This document shows, one piece after another, positions 1 to 6,306 of a stretch of DNA of 7,506 nt. The stretch comes from an uncultured Collinsella sp. GTDB lineage: Bacteria > Actinomycetota > Coriobacteriia > Coriobacteriales > Coriobacteriaceae. The translations under genes were made by a program, and so were the position numbers. Position 1 is the first letter of the stretch, and each line of letters opens with the position of its first letter. The notes beneath the pieces were generated by a model. That model had not been told where the DNA came from, ran no database searches, and was given only the letters and a program-made list of their open reading frames with translations. The stretch lies in assembly GCA_900552345.1 (NCBI GenBank), contig URZN01000055.1:1-7506 (forward strand), in the 5' to 3' direction.

Positions 1-47
1 GAGATAGGCTCCGGTCTCGTGGGCTCGGAGATGTGTATAAGAGACAG
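1..47 (+). other. Nextera P7/i7 adapter read-through (artefact)
   Basis: This is not genomic DNA. Bases 14-47 match the Nextera read-2 transposase adapter, and its last 19 bases (29-47) are the Tn5 mosaic end AGATGTGTATAAGAGACAG. Bases 1-5 (GAGAT) fit the 3' end of the P7 oligo, so bases 6-13 (AGGCTCCG) occupy the 8-base i7 index position. The reverse complement CGGAGCCT is, from memory, Nextera XT index N720. Genomic sequence starts at about base 48. Confidence 0.97.
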
Positions 48-135
48 TCCCAGAATCGGCGTTCAAAACGGGGCGCACTTTCCGAAGCATGGCCCTGAGG
101 GAAGCTGCGTCCCGGTCTGAGCCGGAATTCTGGGA
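48..135. repeat. Long imperfect palindrome, possible structured RNA or dispersed repeat
   Basis: Outer arms 48-60 (TCCCAGAATCGGC) and 121-135 (GCCGGAATTCTGGGA) pair over 9 + 4 bp with a 2-nt bulge. A second stem pairs 70-77 with 106-113 over 8 bp including one G-T wobble. A third pairs 79-83 with 100-104. The three nested stems would fold the 88 bp into one long hairpin. It abuts the adapter, so its outer limit is unknown. On the minus strand one frame stays open across it, so it could instead be the edge of a gene. No function is recognised. Confidence 0.4.
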
Positions 136-161
136 CACGGCTTCTACTTCAAACAGAAGAA

Positions 162-200
162 GGCGCGCTGCCTGCGGTTGATGCAGGCAGCGCGCCTTTT
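162..200. terminator. Bidirectional rho-independent terminator downstream of hom
   Basis: A perfect 14-bp GC-rich stem pairs 162-175 with 183-196 (GGCGCGCTGCCTGC and its complement) around a 7-nt loop. TTTT follows on the plus strand at 197-200. On the minus strand the stem is followed by the pyrimidine-rich CTTCTTCTG. It lies 34 bp past the hom stop, so it most likely ends hom transcription. It could also stop a convergent plus-strand gene lying to the left of the window. Confidence 0.85.
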
Positions 201-233
201 GCGTTGAGCTCCGTTGAGGTTCGAAGTAGTGGA

Positions 234-1577
234 CTAGTTGGCCATGACGCCTTCGGTCCAGGCCTCGACGTCCTCGATGCGCAGGACGTTGGCGACCTCG
301 GCCACGCAGTCGACGCTGGCAAGCTCGGCGGCGGCAGCCTGGACGTCCTTCTCGAGCGCGCGGTGCGTCAGGAAGATGACCGAGCAGGCATCGCTGACAC
401 CCGACTTGCCGTCCTCGACCTGGTTGATGAGCGAGATAGAGATGTTGTGCTTGGCAAAGATGTCGACCGTCTCGGACAGGGCACCCACGCGGTCGGCGAC
501 CTTCAGGCGCACATAGTACTTGGTCTGGAGTTCGTCCATGGGCTTAAAGGCGAGGTTGTGACCATAGGGCTCAATCTCGGGCAGCGGAGCCACGCCGCGG
601 CTGATCTGCTCGGAGAGCGACAGGATATCGCCCACGACGGCGCTCGCGGTGGGGAAGGAGCCAGCTCCGGCACCGTAGAACATGGTCTCGCCCACGGCGT
701 CGCCTACCACGTAGACAGCGTTCATGGCGCCGTTGACCTTGGCAAGCATGTGATCGGCGGGGATCAGCGTGGGGTGCACGCGGACGTCGACGCCGGCATC
801 GGTGTTGCGGGCGATGCCCAGCAGCTTAATGGTGTAGCCGAGCTCGCGGGCCTGGGCGATGTCCTCGGCGCCGATGGTACGGATACCCTGCTGGTACACA
901 TCGTCGGTGGTAACGCGGGTGCCAAAGCCGATGGAGGCGAGGATCGCCGTCTTGCTGGCGGCGTCGAAGCCGTCGACGTCGGCGGACGGGTCGGCCTCGG
1001 CGTAGCCCTTGGCCTGGGCGTCGGCGAGCACGTCGGCGTAATCGGCGCCCTCGGCGTCCATGCGCGACAGGATGTAGTTGGTGGTGCCGTTGAGAATGCC
1101 GGCGATGGTCAGGACTTTGTTGCCCACCAAGTCGTGCTCGAGCGTGCTCACGATGGGGATGCCGCCGCCGCAGCTGGCCTCGCACTTAATCTGCACGCCG
1201 CATGCGCGCGCCTTCTCGGCGAGCGTCTCGACATGACGGCCCAGCAGGGCCTTGTTGGCAGAGACGACGTGCTTGCCGTTCTCGAAGGCGGTGGTAAAGA
1301 TCTCGGTTGCGAGATGCTCGCCGCCGATCAGCTCGACGACGATGTCGACGGCGGGGTCGGTGACGACATCGTGCCAGTCGCTCGTAAAGGCCTCACGCTC
1401 AATACCGGCTGCCTCGGCCTGCTCCCAAGCAAGCGCGCAGGCGCGGGTCAGCTTAAGGTCGATGCCGTAGGCTGCCAGGTACTCATCGTGGTGGCTCTTG
1501 ATCAGACGGGCCACGCCGCCGCCGACGGTTCCCAGACCGATGAGGCCGACGTTCACGGTGCGCAGGGGTTCGCTCAT
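234..1577 (-). CDS. hom: Homoserine dehydrogenase with C-terminal ACT domain
   Basis: This cytosolic enzyme reduces aspartate semialdehyde to homoserine with NAD(P)H, the branch point toward threonine, methionine and, through threonine, isoleucine. The 447 residues match the usual length of the ACT-containing bacterial form. Visible motifs are the Rossmann loop GLGTVG (14-19), SANKALL with Lys109, EASCGGGIPI (133-142) and ILNGTTNYIL (161-170). The segment around 196-209 carries Asp205 and Lys209 in the D-x3-K spacing of the catalytic pair known from yeast. The C-terminal ~80 residues (YYVRLKVADRVGALSE onward) are an ACT domain, which in this family usually senses an end product such as threonine. 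The ATG is preceded by GAAGGAG at 1584-1590 (minus strand), well spaced. The gene stands alone here and ends at the 162-200 hairpin. It diverges from the liv operon. Family assignment is essentially certain; threonine inhibition is inferred. Confidence 0.97.
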   Translation of the reverse strand: MSEPLRTVNVGLIGLGTVGGGVARLIKSHHDEYLAAYGIDLKLTRACALAWEQAEAAGIEREAFTSDWHDVVTDPAVDIVVELIGGEHLATEIFTTAFENGKHVVSANKALLGRHVETLAEKARACGVQIKCEASCGGGIPIVSTLEHDLVGNKVLTIAGILNGTTNYILSRMDAEGADYADVLADAQAKGYAEADPSADVDGFDAASKTAILASIGFGTRVTTDDVYQQGIRTIGAEDIAQARELGYTIKLLGIARNTDAGVDVRVHPTLIPADHMLAKVNGAMNAVYVVGDAVGETMFYGAGAGSFPTASAVVGDILSLSEQISRGVAPLPEIEPYGHNLAFKPMDELQTKYYVRLKVADRVGALSETVDIFAKHNISISLINQVEDGKSGVSDACSVIFLTHRALEKDVQAAAAELASVDCVAEVANVLRIEDVEAWTEGVMAN

Positions 1578-1615
1578 AGATAGCTCCTTCGTGCATCTTA
1601 TGGATGGATTAACCG

Positions 1616-1644
1616 CTTAAAGGTTGAGTGCATTCTAGCGTGAA
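1616..1644 (-). promoter_or_regulatory. Candidate sigma-70-type promoter of hom
   Basis: Read on the minus strand, TTCACG (1639-1644, 4/6 to TTGACA) is 17 bp from TTTAAG (1616-1621, 4/6 to TATAAT). This would start transcription about 30-35 bp upstream of the hom ATG. An alternative -10, TAGAAT at 1631-1636, lacks a good -35. This is a by-eye match only. Confidence 0.35.
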
Positions 1645-1778
1645 CCGAGGGCGCGTGCTCGCCAGGCAACAGGAGTCGCACAAAACGGCACCCCCGAAAC
1701 GCTGCGGAAACATTGGAAACATGCTCGCTACAAACGAAACTCCGTAACAAACTGTCAACGTTTGCACCATAAGGTTTG

Positions 1779-1889
1779 CCCTGTGCGACTGGGGCATGCA
1801 GGCGCTCGTCGGCGTGGAACGACGAGGGCCAGGTCGAAAAGCCCGCTACGGCCTATGTGATTCAGGATGGCAAGTACATCGCCGCCTAA
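1779..1889 (+). pseudogene. livJ relic: internally deleted branched-chain amino-acid binding protein gene
   Basis: Two fragments of a livJ paralogue are joined. Bases 1787-1813 encode DWGMQALVG, identical to residues about 110-118 of the intact livJ downstream. Bases 1815-1889 encode 24 residues beginning WNDEGQV and ending TAYVIQDGKYIAA plus TAA, about 17/24 identical to the extreme C-terminus of that LivJ. About 253 codons between the fragments are missing, and they lie in different frames, so no functional protein results. No signal peptide or 5' part is present. Many synonymous and several amino-acid differences from the intact livJ argue against a simple assembly duplication. The likely history is a tandem livJ pair whose first copy decayed. 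Confidence 0.85.
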
Positions 1890-1939
1890 GTGCATATAAC
1901 GACACCGGTGGGGCCGTTTTATTCAGGGCAAGGACGCCT

Positions 1940-1966
1940 GTAACAGAACGGAAACATTACTTTCAC
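1940..1966 (+). promoter_or_regulatory. Candidate GlnR-type nitrogen-control box upstream of livJ
   Basis: GTAAC (1940-1944), six bases, GAAAC (1951-1955), six bases, TTCAC (1962-1966). This follows the actinobacterial GlnR pattern gTnAC-n6-GaAAC-n6-gTnAC for three of four half-sites; the fourth position does not match. It lies about 195 bp upstream of livJ and about 30 bp upstream of a weak promoter candidate. The match was made by eye, and whether the host has a GlnR is unknown. Confidence 0.35.
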
Positions 1967-1992
1967 ACAATAAAGTGGCTAAACTGCATAAA

Positions 1993-2022
1993 CCGACAGG
2001 AATACGCAGAATTATGGATAAA
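1993..2022 (+). promoter_or_regulatory. Weak candidate promoter for the liv operon
   Basis: CCGACA (1993-1998, 4/6) is 18 bp from GATAAA (2017-2022, 4/6) in an AT-rich stretch. A separate -10-like TACTAT at 2078-2083 has no acceptable -35. Transcription of livJ must start somewhere in 1890-2158, but the sequence does not decide where. Confidence 0.25.
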
Positions 2023-2036
2023 TGGGCAAAACAAAA

Positions 2037-2069
2037 GAAAAGTTGAAATAATCGCCACTTTTCTCAACT
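2037..2069. repeat. Overlapping inverted repeats, possible operator
   Basis: GAAAAGT (2037-2043) is inverted at ACTTTTC (2057-2063), and AGTTGA (2041-2046) is inverted at TCAACT (2064-2069). The two nested, offset pairs occupy 33 bp just downstream of the candidate promoter. The layout suits a repressor operator or an RNA hairpin, but no regulator family is recognised. Confidence 0.3.
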
Positions 2070-2091
2070 AAAGCGTCTACTATTTTGCGAA

Positions 2092-2137
2092 CGCCGAACA
2101 CGGCGAAGGATGGCCTGTCGGGTAACCGAAACCCGAC
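2092..2137 (+). promoter_or_regulatory. Two hairpins in the livJ leader
   Basis: CGCCG (2092-2096) pairs with CGGCG (2101-2105) around AACA. GTCGGGT (2117-2123) pairs with ACCCGAC (2131-2137) around a 7-nt loop. The second ends eight bases before the Shine-Dalgarno AGAGGAG (2146-2152), so it could shape translation start or protect the 5' end of the mRNA. No known riboswitch is recognised. Confidence 0.35.
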
Positions 2138-2158
2138 GAGATTTGAGAGGAGAGCCGC

Positions 2159-3346
2159 ATGTCGAGCCTCACCGGTAAGTCATTGAACCCTGTTATGAAT
2201 CGCAGGAGCGTTATCGCGAGCGCAGCAGGTCTGGGGGCGATGTCCATTCTAGCTGGCTGCTCCTCCAACGGCGGCGACAGCGGTTCCGCTTCGAGCGACG
2301 CTTCGTTTAAGATCGGCACCATCGGCCCGCTGACCGGCGCCAACGCGTCCTACGGCAAGTCCGTTACCCAGGGTGTCGAGCTTGGCTGCAAGGATTTCTC
2401 GACCAAGGAGCTGCCGCTTGCCAGCAAGGCCGAGGACGACCAGGCCGATGGCGAGAAGGCCGTCAACGCCTTCAACACCCTGCTCGACTGGGGCATGCAG
2501 GCCCTCGTCGGTCCGACCACCACGGGTGCGTCGGTTGCCGTTGCCGCAGAGTGCGGTAACGACCCCAAGACGTTCATGATCACCCCGTCCGCGTCCTCCG
2601 AGGACGTCACCGACGGCAAGGATTGCGTCTTCCAGGTTTGCTTCACCGACCCCAACCAGGGTGTCAACGCCGCCAAGTTCCTGGCCCAGAAGTATCCGGA
2701 CGAGAAGTTCGTCCTGTTCTATAACTCCGGCGACGCCTATTCTTCGGGCATCGCAGATTCCTTTAAGGCCCAGGCCGCTGAGTCCAAGCTCGAGATTGTC
2801 GACGAGGAGACCTTTAAGGACGACTCCGCCACGAGCTTTACCAACCAGCTGACCAAGGCCAAGCAGGCCGGCGCCACCATGATCTTTGCGCCGATCTACT
2901 ACACGCCGGCGTCCGTCCTGCTCAAGAACGCCAAGGACATGGGCTACGACGTCAAGATGATGGGCTGCGACGGCATGGACGGCATCCTGGGCGTTGAGGG
3001 CTTCGATACCTCTCTTGCCGAGGGTCTGCTGCTCATGACCCCGTTCTCCGCCGACGACGAGAAGAACGCCGACTTCGTCAACGCTTACAAGGATAAGTAC
3101 GGCGATACCCCCGACCAGTTTGCCGCCGACGCCTACGACGGCGTGCACGCGGTGGCCGAGGCCGTCAAGGAGGCCGGTCTTGGTGTCGACGCCGACCCGA
3201 CCGAGGCCGCCGAGAAGCTGTCCAAGGCTATGCTCAAGATTACCGTTGACGGTCTGACCGGCAAGCTCACCTGGAACGATAAGGGCCAGGTCCAGAAGGA
3301 GCCCACGGCTTACGTCATCACCGACGGCAAGTACGTACAGGCCTAA
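2159..3346 (+). CDS. livJ: Branched-chain amino-acid ABC transporter substrate-binding lipoprotein
   Basis: This is the extracytoplasmic receptor of a LivJHMGF importer, expected to bind leucine, isoleucine, valine or a related amino acid and deliver it to LivHM. The 395 residues begin with a signal peptide (1-33) ending in the lipobox LAGC, so Cys34 should be lipidated and anchor the protein to the membrane. A Ser/Gly-rich linker (35-48) follows. The type 1 periplasmic-binding fold starts at FKIGTIGPLTGANASYGKS and includes VGPTTTGASVAVA, both typical of the family. The start is chosen for AGAGGAG six bases upstream; Met13 is an alternative but has no ribosome-binding site. Residues 14-20 (NRRSVIA) resemble a twin-arginine motif. 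The gene heads the liv operon and is set apart from livH by a hairpin-rich spacer. Exact ligand is not decided by sequence. Confidence 0.95.
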   Translation: MSSLTGKSLNPVMNRRSVIASAAGLGAMSILAGCSSNGGDSGSASSDASFKIGTIGPLTGANASYGKSVTQGVELGCKDFSTKELPLASKAEDDQADGEKAVNAFNTLLDWGMQALVGPTTTGASVAVAAECGNDPKTFMITPSASSEDVTDGKDCVFQVCFTDPNQGVNAAKFLAQKYPDEKFVLFYNSGDAYSSGIADSFKAQAAESKLEIVDEETFKDDSATSFTNQLTKAKQAGATMIFAPIYYTPASVLLKNAKDMGYDVKMMGCDGMDGILGVEGFDTSLAEGLLLMTPFSADDEKNADFVNAYKDKYGDTPDQFAADAYDGVHAVAEAVKEAGLGVDADPTEAAEKLSKAMLKITVDGLTGKLTWNDKGQVQKEPTAYVITDGKYVQA

Positions 3347-3349
3347 TTG

Positions 3350-3439
3350 GCCGCCTTACATAGAGCGGTTTTGATCCCAAGCAGGGGAGGTTTTGGCCTT
3401 CCCTGCTTGCTTGGTATCTAGGGACGATGTAACGTCCCT
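3350..3439 (+). promoter_or_regulatory. Hairpin cluster between livJ and livH (attenuator or mRNA stabiliser)
   Basis: Three stems fill the spacer. CCGC (3351-3354) and GCGG (3365-3368) are followed by TTTT. A 13-bp stem pairs 3378-3390 with 3397-3409, with one G-T wobble and loop TTTTGG. AGGGACG (3420-3426) pairs with CGTCCCT (3433-3439), followed by GTTTC. None has a strong T-tract, so full termination is unlikely. Such a structure commonly keeps receptor mRNA more abundant than that of the permease genes, which is the inferred role here. Confidence 0.6.
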
Positions 3440-3485
3440 GTTTCATACATCAACTGGAAACCTATTCGAAAGGGGGATGTGGAAC

Positions 3486-4367
3486 ATGACGGTCTTTATC
3501 CAATACCTGGTCAACGGCCTGTCCATGGGCAGCGTCTACGCCATCATCGCGTTGGGCTACACCATGGTCTACGGTATCGCCAAGATGCTCAACTTTGCTC
3601 ACGGCGACGTCATCATGGTCGGTGCCTATGTCTCGTTCTGCGCCACGTCGTATCTCGGCCTCCCGGGCTGGGCATCTGTAGTTCTCTCTTGTGTGGTCTG
3701 CACGGTTCTCGGTGTTCTCATCGAGGGTCTGGCCTATAAGCCGCTGCGCCAAGCAGGCCCGCTGGCCGTTCTGATCACGGCCATCGGCGTGTCTTACTTC
3801 CTGCAGAACGCCGCGCAGCTTCTGTGGGGCGCCACGCCCAAGAACTTCACTTCGCTTGTCACCTTCCAGGTGCCGGAGTTCTTGGCCAAGTTCAACGTAA
3901 GCGCCGTCTCGCTCGTCACCATCGTCGCCTGCCTGGTTATCATGGCCGGCCTGATGTTCTTTACAGGTAAGACCAAGATGGGCAAGGCCATGCGCGCCGT
4001 GTCCGAGGACAAGGCCGCCGCTCAGCTCATGGGCATCAACGTCAACCGCACCATCTCTATGACGTTTGCCATCGGCTCTGCCCTTGCCGCCATCGCCGGC
4101 GTGCTGCTGTGCTCTTACTCGCCGGTGCTGCAGCCCACGACGGGTGCCATGCCTGGCATCAAGGCCTTCGACGCCGCCGTCTTCGGTGGCATCGGCTCCA
4201 TCCCCGGCGCCTTTGTCGGCGGCATTCTCATCGGCATCATCGAAGCGATGGCGCAGGCCTACATTTCCACGAGTCTTGCCAACTCCATCGTCTTTGGTGT
4301 TCTGATCATCGTCCTGCTCGTCAAGCCTGCCGGCCTCTTGGGCAAGTACGTCCCCGAGAAGGTGTAG
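3486..4367 (+). CDS. livH: Branched-chain amino-acid ABC transporter permease LivH
   Basis: One of the two integral membrane subunits forming the translocation path of the Liv importer. The protein is 293 residues, close to family length. The N-terminal hydrophobic segment (LVNGLSMGSVYAIIALGYTM) is followed by LNFAHGDV at 35-42, a hallmark of LivH. The cytoplasmic coupling loop is visible at about 166-187 (GKAMRAVSEDKAAAQLMGIN) and leads into a Gly/Ala-rich membrane segment; several more hydrophobic segments run to the C-terminus. I chose ATG 3486 because AAGGGGG lies nine bases upstream at 3470-3476. An in-frame ATG at 3477 touches that site directly, and an in-frame upstream ATG at 3393 falls inside the spacer hairpin loop, so both are unlikely. 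The stop codon abuts the livM start. Confidence 0.95.
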   Translation: MTVFIQYLVNGLSMGSVYAIIALGYTMVYGIAKMLNFAHGDVIMVGAYVSFCATSYLGLPGWASVVLSCVVCTVLGVLIEGLAYKPLRQAGPLAVLITAIGVSYFLQNAAQLLWGATPKNFTSLVTFQVPEFLAKFNVSAVSLVTIVACLVIMAGLMFFTGKTKMGKAMRAVSEDKAAAQLMGINVNRTISMTFAIGSALAAIAGVLLCSYSPVLQPTTGAMPGIKAFDAAVFGGIGSIPGAFVGGILIGIIEAMAQAYISTSLANSIVFGVLIIVLLVKPAGLLGKYVPEKV

Positions 4368-5456
4368 GTGAGCGGTATGAAGTTTCTTAAAGACAAGCAG
4401 ACGCGTCACGACTTTGTTACGTACGCCATGTGCCTTGTGGCGTTCGCCATCGTGTTCTTTATGCAGTCTAGCCACATGATTCCGCGCATGATCGCCGGTC
4501 AGCTGGTTCCCATCACGGCCTATATCGTCATGGCCATCTCCCTTAACCTCGTCGTCGGCATCGCGGGCGACTTGTCGCTGGGCCACGCGGGCTTTATGAG
4601 CGTCGGTGCCTATACGGGCATCGTCACTGCCGTCGCGCTGGAGAGCACCGTTCCGTCCGATCCGATGCGTCTGATCATCAGCATTGTGGTCGGCGCTATC
4701 GCCGCTGCCATCTTGGGCTTCTTGATTGGTATCCCGGTCCTGCGCCTGAGCGGCGACTATCTGGCCATCGTGACCCTGGCTTTTGGCGAGATCATCAAAG
4801 AGATCGTCACCTGCCTCATTGTGGGCGTCGACTCCCGCGGCCTGCACGTGATCTTTAACATCACGGGCAACTCTACGATCGACGACCTGCACCTGCTCGA
4901 GGACGGCACCGCCATCATCAAGGGCGCCCAGGGCGCCTCGGGCGTGTCGACGTACTCGACCTTCCTCGCCGGTGCCATCCTGGTCATGGTCGCACTCGTG
5001 ATCGTGCTCAACCTGGTTCGCAGCCGTACCGGCCGTGCCATTATGGCCGTGCGCGATAACAAGATTGCAGCCGAGTCCGTAGGCATCTCCGTCACCGAGT
5101 ACCGCATGATCGCCTTCGTGGTTTCCGCCGCCCTCGCCGGTGCTGCCGGAGCTCTCTTCGGCGGTAACTTCTCGCAGCTCTCCGCCACCAAGTTCGACTT
5201 CAACACGTCCATTCTCATCCTGGTGTTCGTGGTCCTGGGCGGTCTGGGCAATATGCGCGGCTCCGTCATCGCGGCGGCGCTGCTCACGGTGCTTCCCGAG
5301 CTGCTCCGTCAGTTCTCGGACTACCGCATGCTCATCTACGCCATCGTGCTGATCCTGGTCATGATCTTTACCAACAACCCGCAGCTCAAGGCGTTCTTCG
5401 GTCGCGTCAAGGACCGCTTTGCTTCCAAGAAGGAGGTGGCAGCCGATGCCCAGTAA
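4368..5456 (+). CDS. livM: Branched-chain amino-acid ABC transporter permease LivM
   Basis: The second membrane subunit, which pairs with LivH and contacts the ATPases. With the GTG start at 4368 it is 362 residues; with ATG 4377 it is 359. The GTG follows the livH stop with no gap and has AGAAGG at 4357-4362. The ATG has AGGTGA at 4366-4371, so either start is credible. Family signs are the SLNLVVGIAGDLSLGHAGFM region near the N-terminus and the coupling loop GRAIMAVRDNKIAAESVGI at about 220-240. Hydrophobic segments span the protein. A polar stretch at about 160-190 (SRGLHVIFN onward) fits the extracytoplasmic loop of LivM. The C-terminus is Lys-rich. The last 11 bases overlap livG. Confidence 0.95.
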   Translation: MSGMKFLKDKQTRHDFVTYAMCLVAFAIVFFMQSSHMIPRMIAGQLVPITAYIVMAISLNLVVGIAGDLSLGHAGFMSVGAYTGIVTAVALESTVPSDPMRLIISIVVGAIAAAILGFLIGIPVLRLSGDYLAIVTLAFGEIIKEIVTCLIVGVDSRGLHVIFNITGNSTIDDLHLLEDGTAIIKGAQGASGVSTYSTFLAGAILVMVALVIVLNLVRSRTGRAIMAVRDNKIAAESVGISVTEYRMIAFVVSAALAGAAGALFGGNFSQLSATKFDFNTSILILVFVVLGGLGNMRGSVIAAALLTVLPELLRQFSDYRMLIYAIVLILVMIFTNNPQLKAFFGRVKDRFASKKEVAADAQ

Positions 5457-6306
5457 ATTTGAGTTCAAGAAGGGCAAGATGGTCCCGTATCCTTCTGGCG
5501 CCATCGTTCCCGACCGCGACCTGGGCGAGCGCCCGGCGCTCGAGTGCATCCACCTGGGCATTGAGTTCGGTGGCCTTAAGGCAGTCGACGACTTTAGCCT
5601 GACCATCGGCAAGACCGAGATCGCCGGTCTCATCGGCCCCAACGGTGCCGGCAAGACCACGGTCTTCAACCTGCTCACCAAGGTGTATCAGCCCACGCAT
5701 GGCACCATCCTGCTCGACGGCGAGGACACCTCGGGCAAGTCGGTCTATCAGGTCAACCGCATGGGTATTGCCCGTACATTCCAGAACATTCGCTTGTTCA
5801 ACACCATGACGGTGGAGGATAACGTTAAGGTTGGCCTGCACAACCAGGAACGTTACTCCGGCTTTGAGGGCGTGCTGCGCCTGCCGACGTATTGGAAGCA
5901 CGAGAAGGCCGCCCACGAGCGCGCCATGGAGCTGCTGTCCATCTTTGATATGGAGCACCTGGCAAACGAGCAGGCCGGCTCGCTGCCTTACGGCGCCCAG
6001 CGTCGTCTGGAGATCGTCCGCGCGCTTGCCACCAACCCCAAACTGCTGCTGCTCGACGAGCCTGCCGCCGGCATGAACCCGTCCGAGACCGCGGAACTCA
6101 TGGAGAACATCGTCAAGATTCGCGACACCTTTGGCATTGCCATCATGCTTATCGAGCACGACATGTCGCTCGTCATGAATATTTGCGAGGGTATCTGCGT
6201 GCTCAACTTTGGCAAGGTCATCGCCAAGGGCACGGCCGAGGAAATCCAGAACAACGACGCCGTTATCGAGGCATATCTGGGCAAGCAGGATAAGGGGGAG
6301 AACTAA
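5446..6306 (+). CDS. livG: Branched-chain amino-acid ABC transporter ATP-binding protein LivG
   Basis: One of the two cytosolic ATPases powering the Liv importer. From ATG 5446 it has 286 residues. Walker A is GPNGAGKT (64-71), the Q-loop is TFQNIRLF with Gln113, and the signature is LPYGAQRRLE (180-189), the LivG variant of LSGGQ. Walker B is LLLLDEP (200-206) with catalytic Glu205, and the switch histidine is His238 in IEHDM. The C-terminal segment ending in AYLGK is family-typical. The start is set by a near-perfect AAGGAGGTG at 5430-5438, seven bases upstream, inside the end of livM; the overlap suggests translational coupling. About 28 residues precede the usual LivG N-terminus, a basic and Pro-containing extension absent from the E. 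coli protein as I recall it. All ATPase motifs are intact. Confidence 0.96.
   Translation: MPSKFEFKKGKMVPYPSGAIVPDRDLGERPALECIHLGIEFGGLKAVDDFSLTIGKTEIAGLIGPNGAGKTTVFNLLTKVYQPTHGTILLDGEDTSGKSVYQVNRMGIARTFQNIRLFNTMTVEDNVKVGLHNQERYSGFEGVLRLPTYWKHEKAAHERAMELLSIFDMEHLANEQAGSLPYGAQRRLEIVRALATNPKLLLLDEPAAGMNPSETAELMENIVKIRDTFGIAIMLIEHDMSLVMNICEGICVLNFGKVIAKGTAEEIQNNDAVIEAYLGKQDKGEN

Noticed and set aside
29..47. Tn5 end as evidence of a real transposon
   Set aside because: The hyperactive mosaic end is continuous with P7/i7 adapter on the left and matched by the same end on the right, so it is library preparation and not a mobile element.
204..1583. A 459-codon plus-strand open frame over hom
   Set aside because: It mirrors hom on the other strand. 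It lacks a ribosome-binding site and its sequence is repetitive Gly/Ala/Asp/Val without family features.
1753..1758. A perfect TTGACA on the minus strand as the hom -35
   Set aside because: No acceptable -10 lies 16-18 bp downstream, and it sits about 175 bp from the hom start next to the livJ relic.
1796..2071. A 91-codon plus-strand open frame upstream of livJ
   Set aside because: Its first residues (MQALVG) belong to the livJ relic, and the rest is an out-of-frame reading of the relic and AT-rich intergenic DNA. It is a by-product of the pseudogene.
2249..3148. A 299-codon minus-strand open frame in livJ
   Set aside because: Antisense shadow of livJ with no ribosome-binding site and no recognisable domain.
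3393..3485. An extended start for livH adding 31 residues
   Set aside because: The upstream ATG lies in the loop of the spacer hairpin and has no usable ribosome-binding site. The added residues just translate the hairpins.
3462..5681. A 739-codon open frame antisense to livH, livM and the start of livG
   Set aside because: It is a shadow produced by the GC-rich codon bias of the liv genes. Its translation is a low-complexity His/Asp/Gly-rich string with no domains, while the plus strand carries clear permease and ATPase genes.
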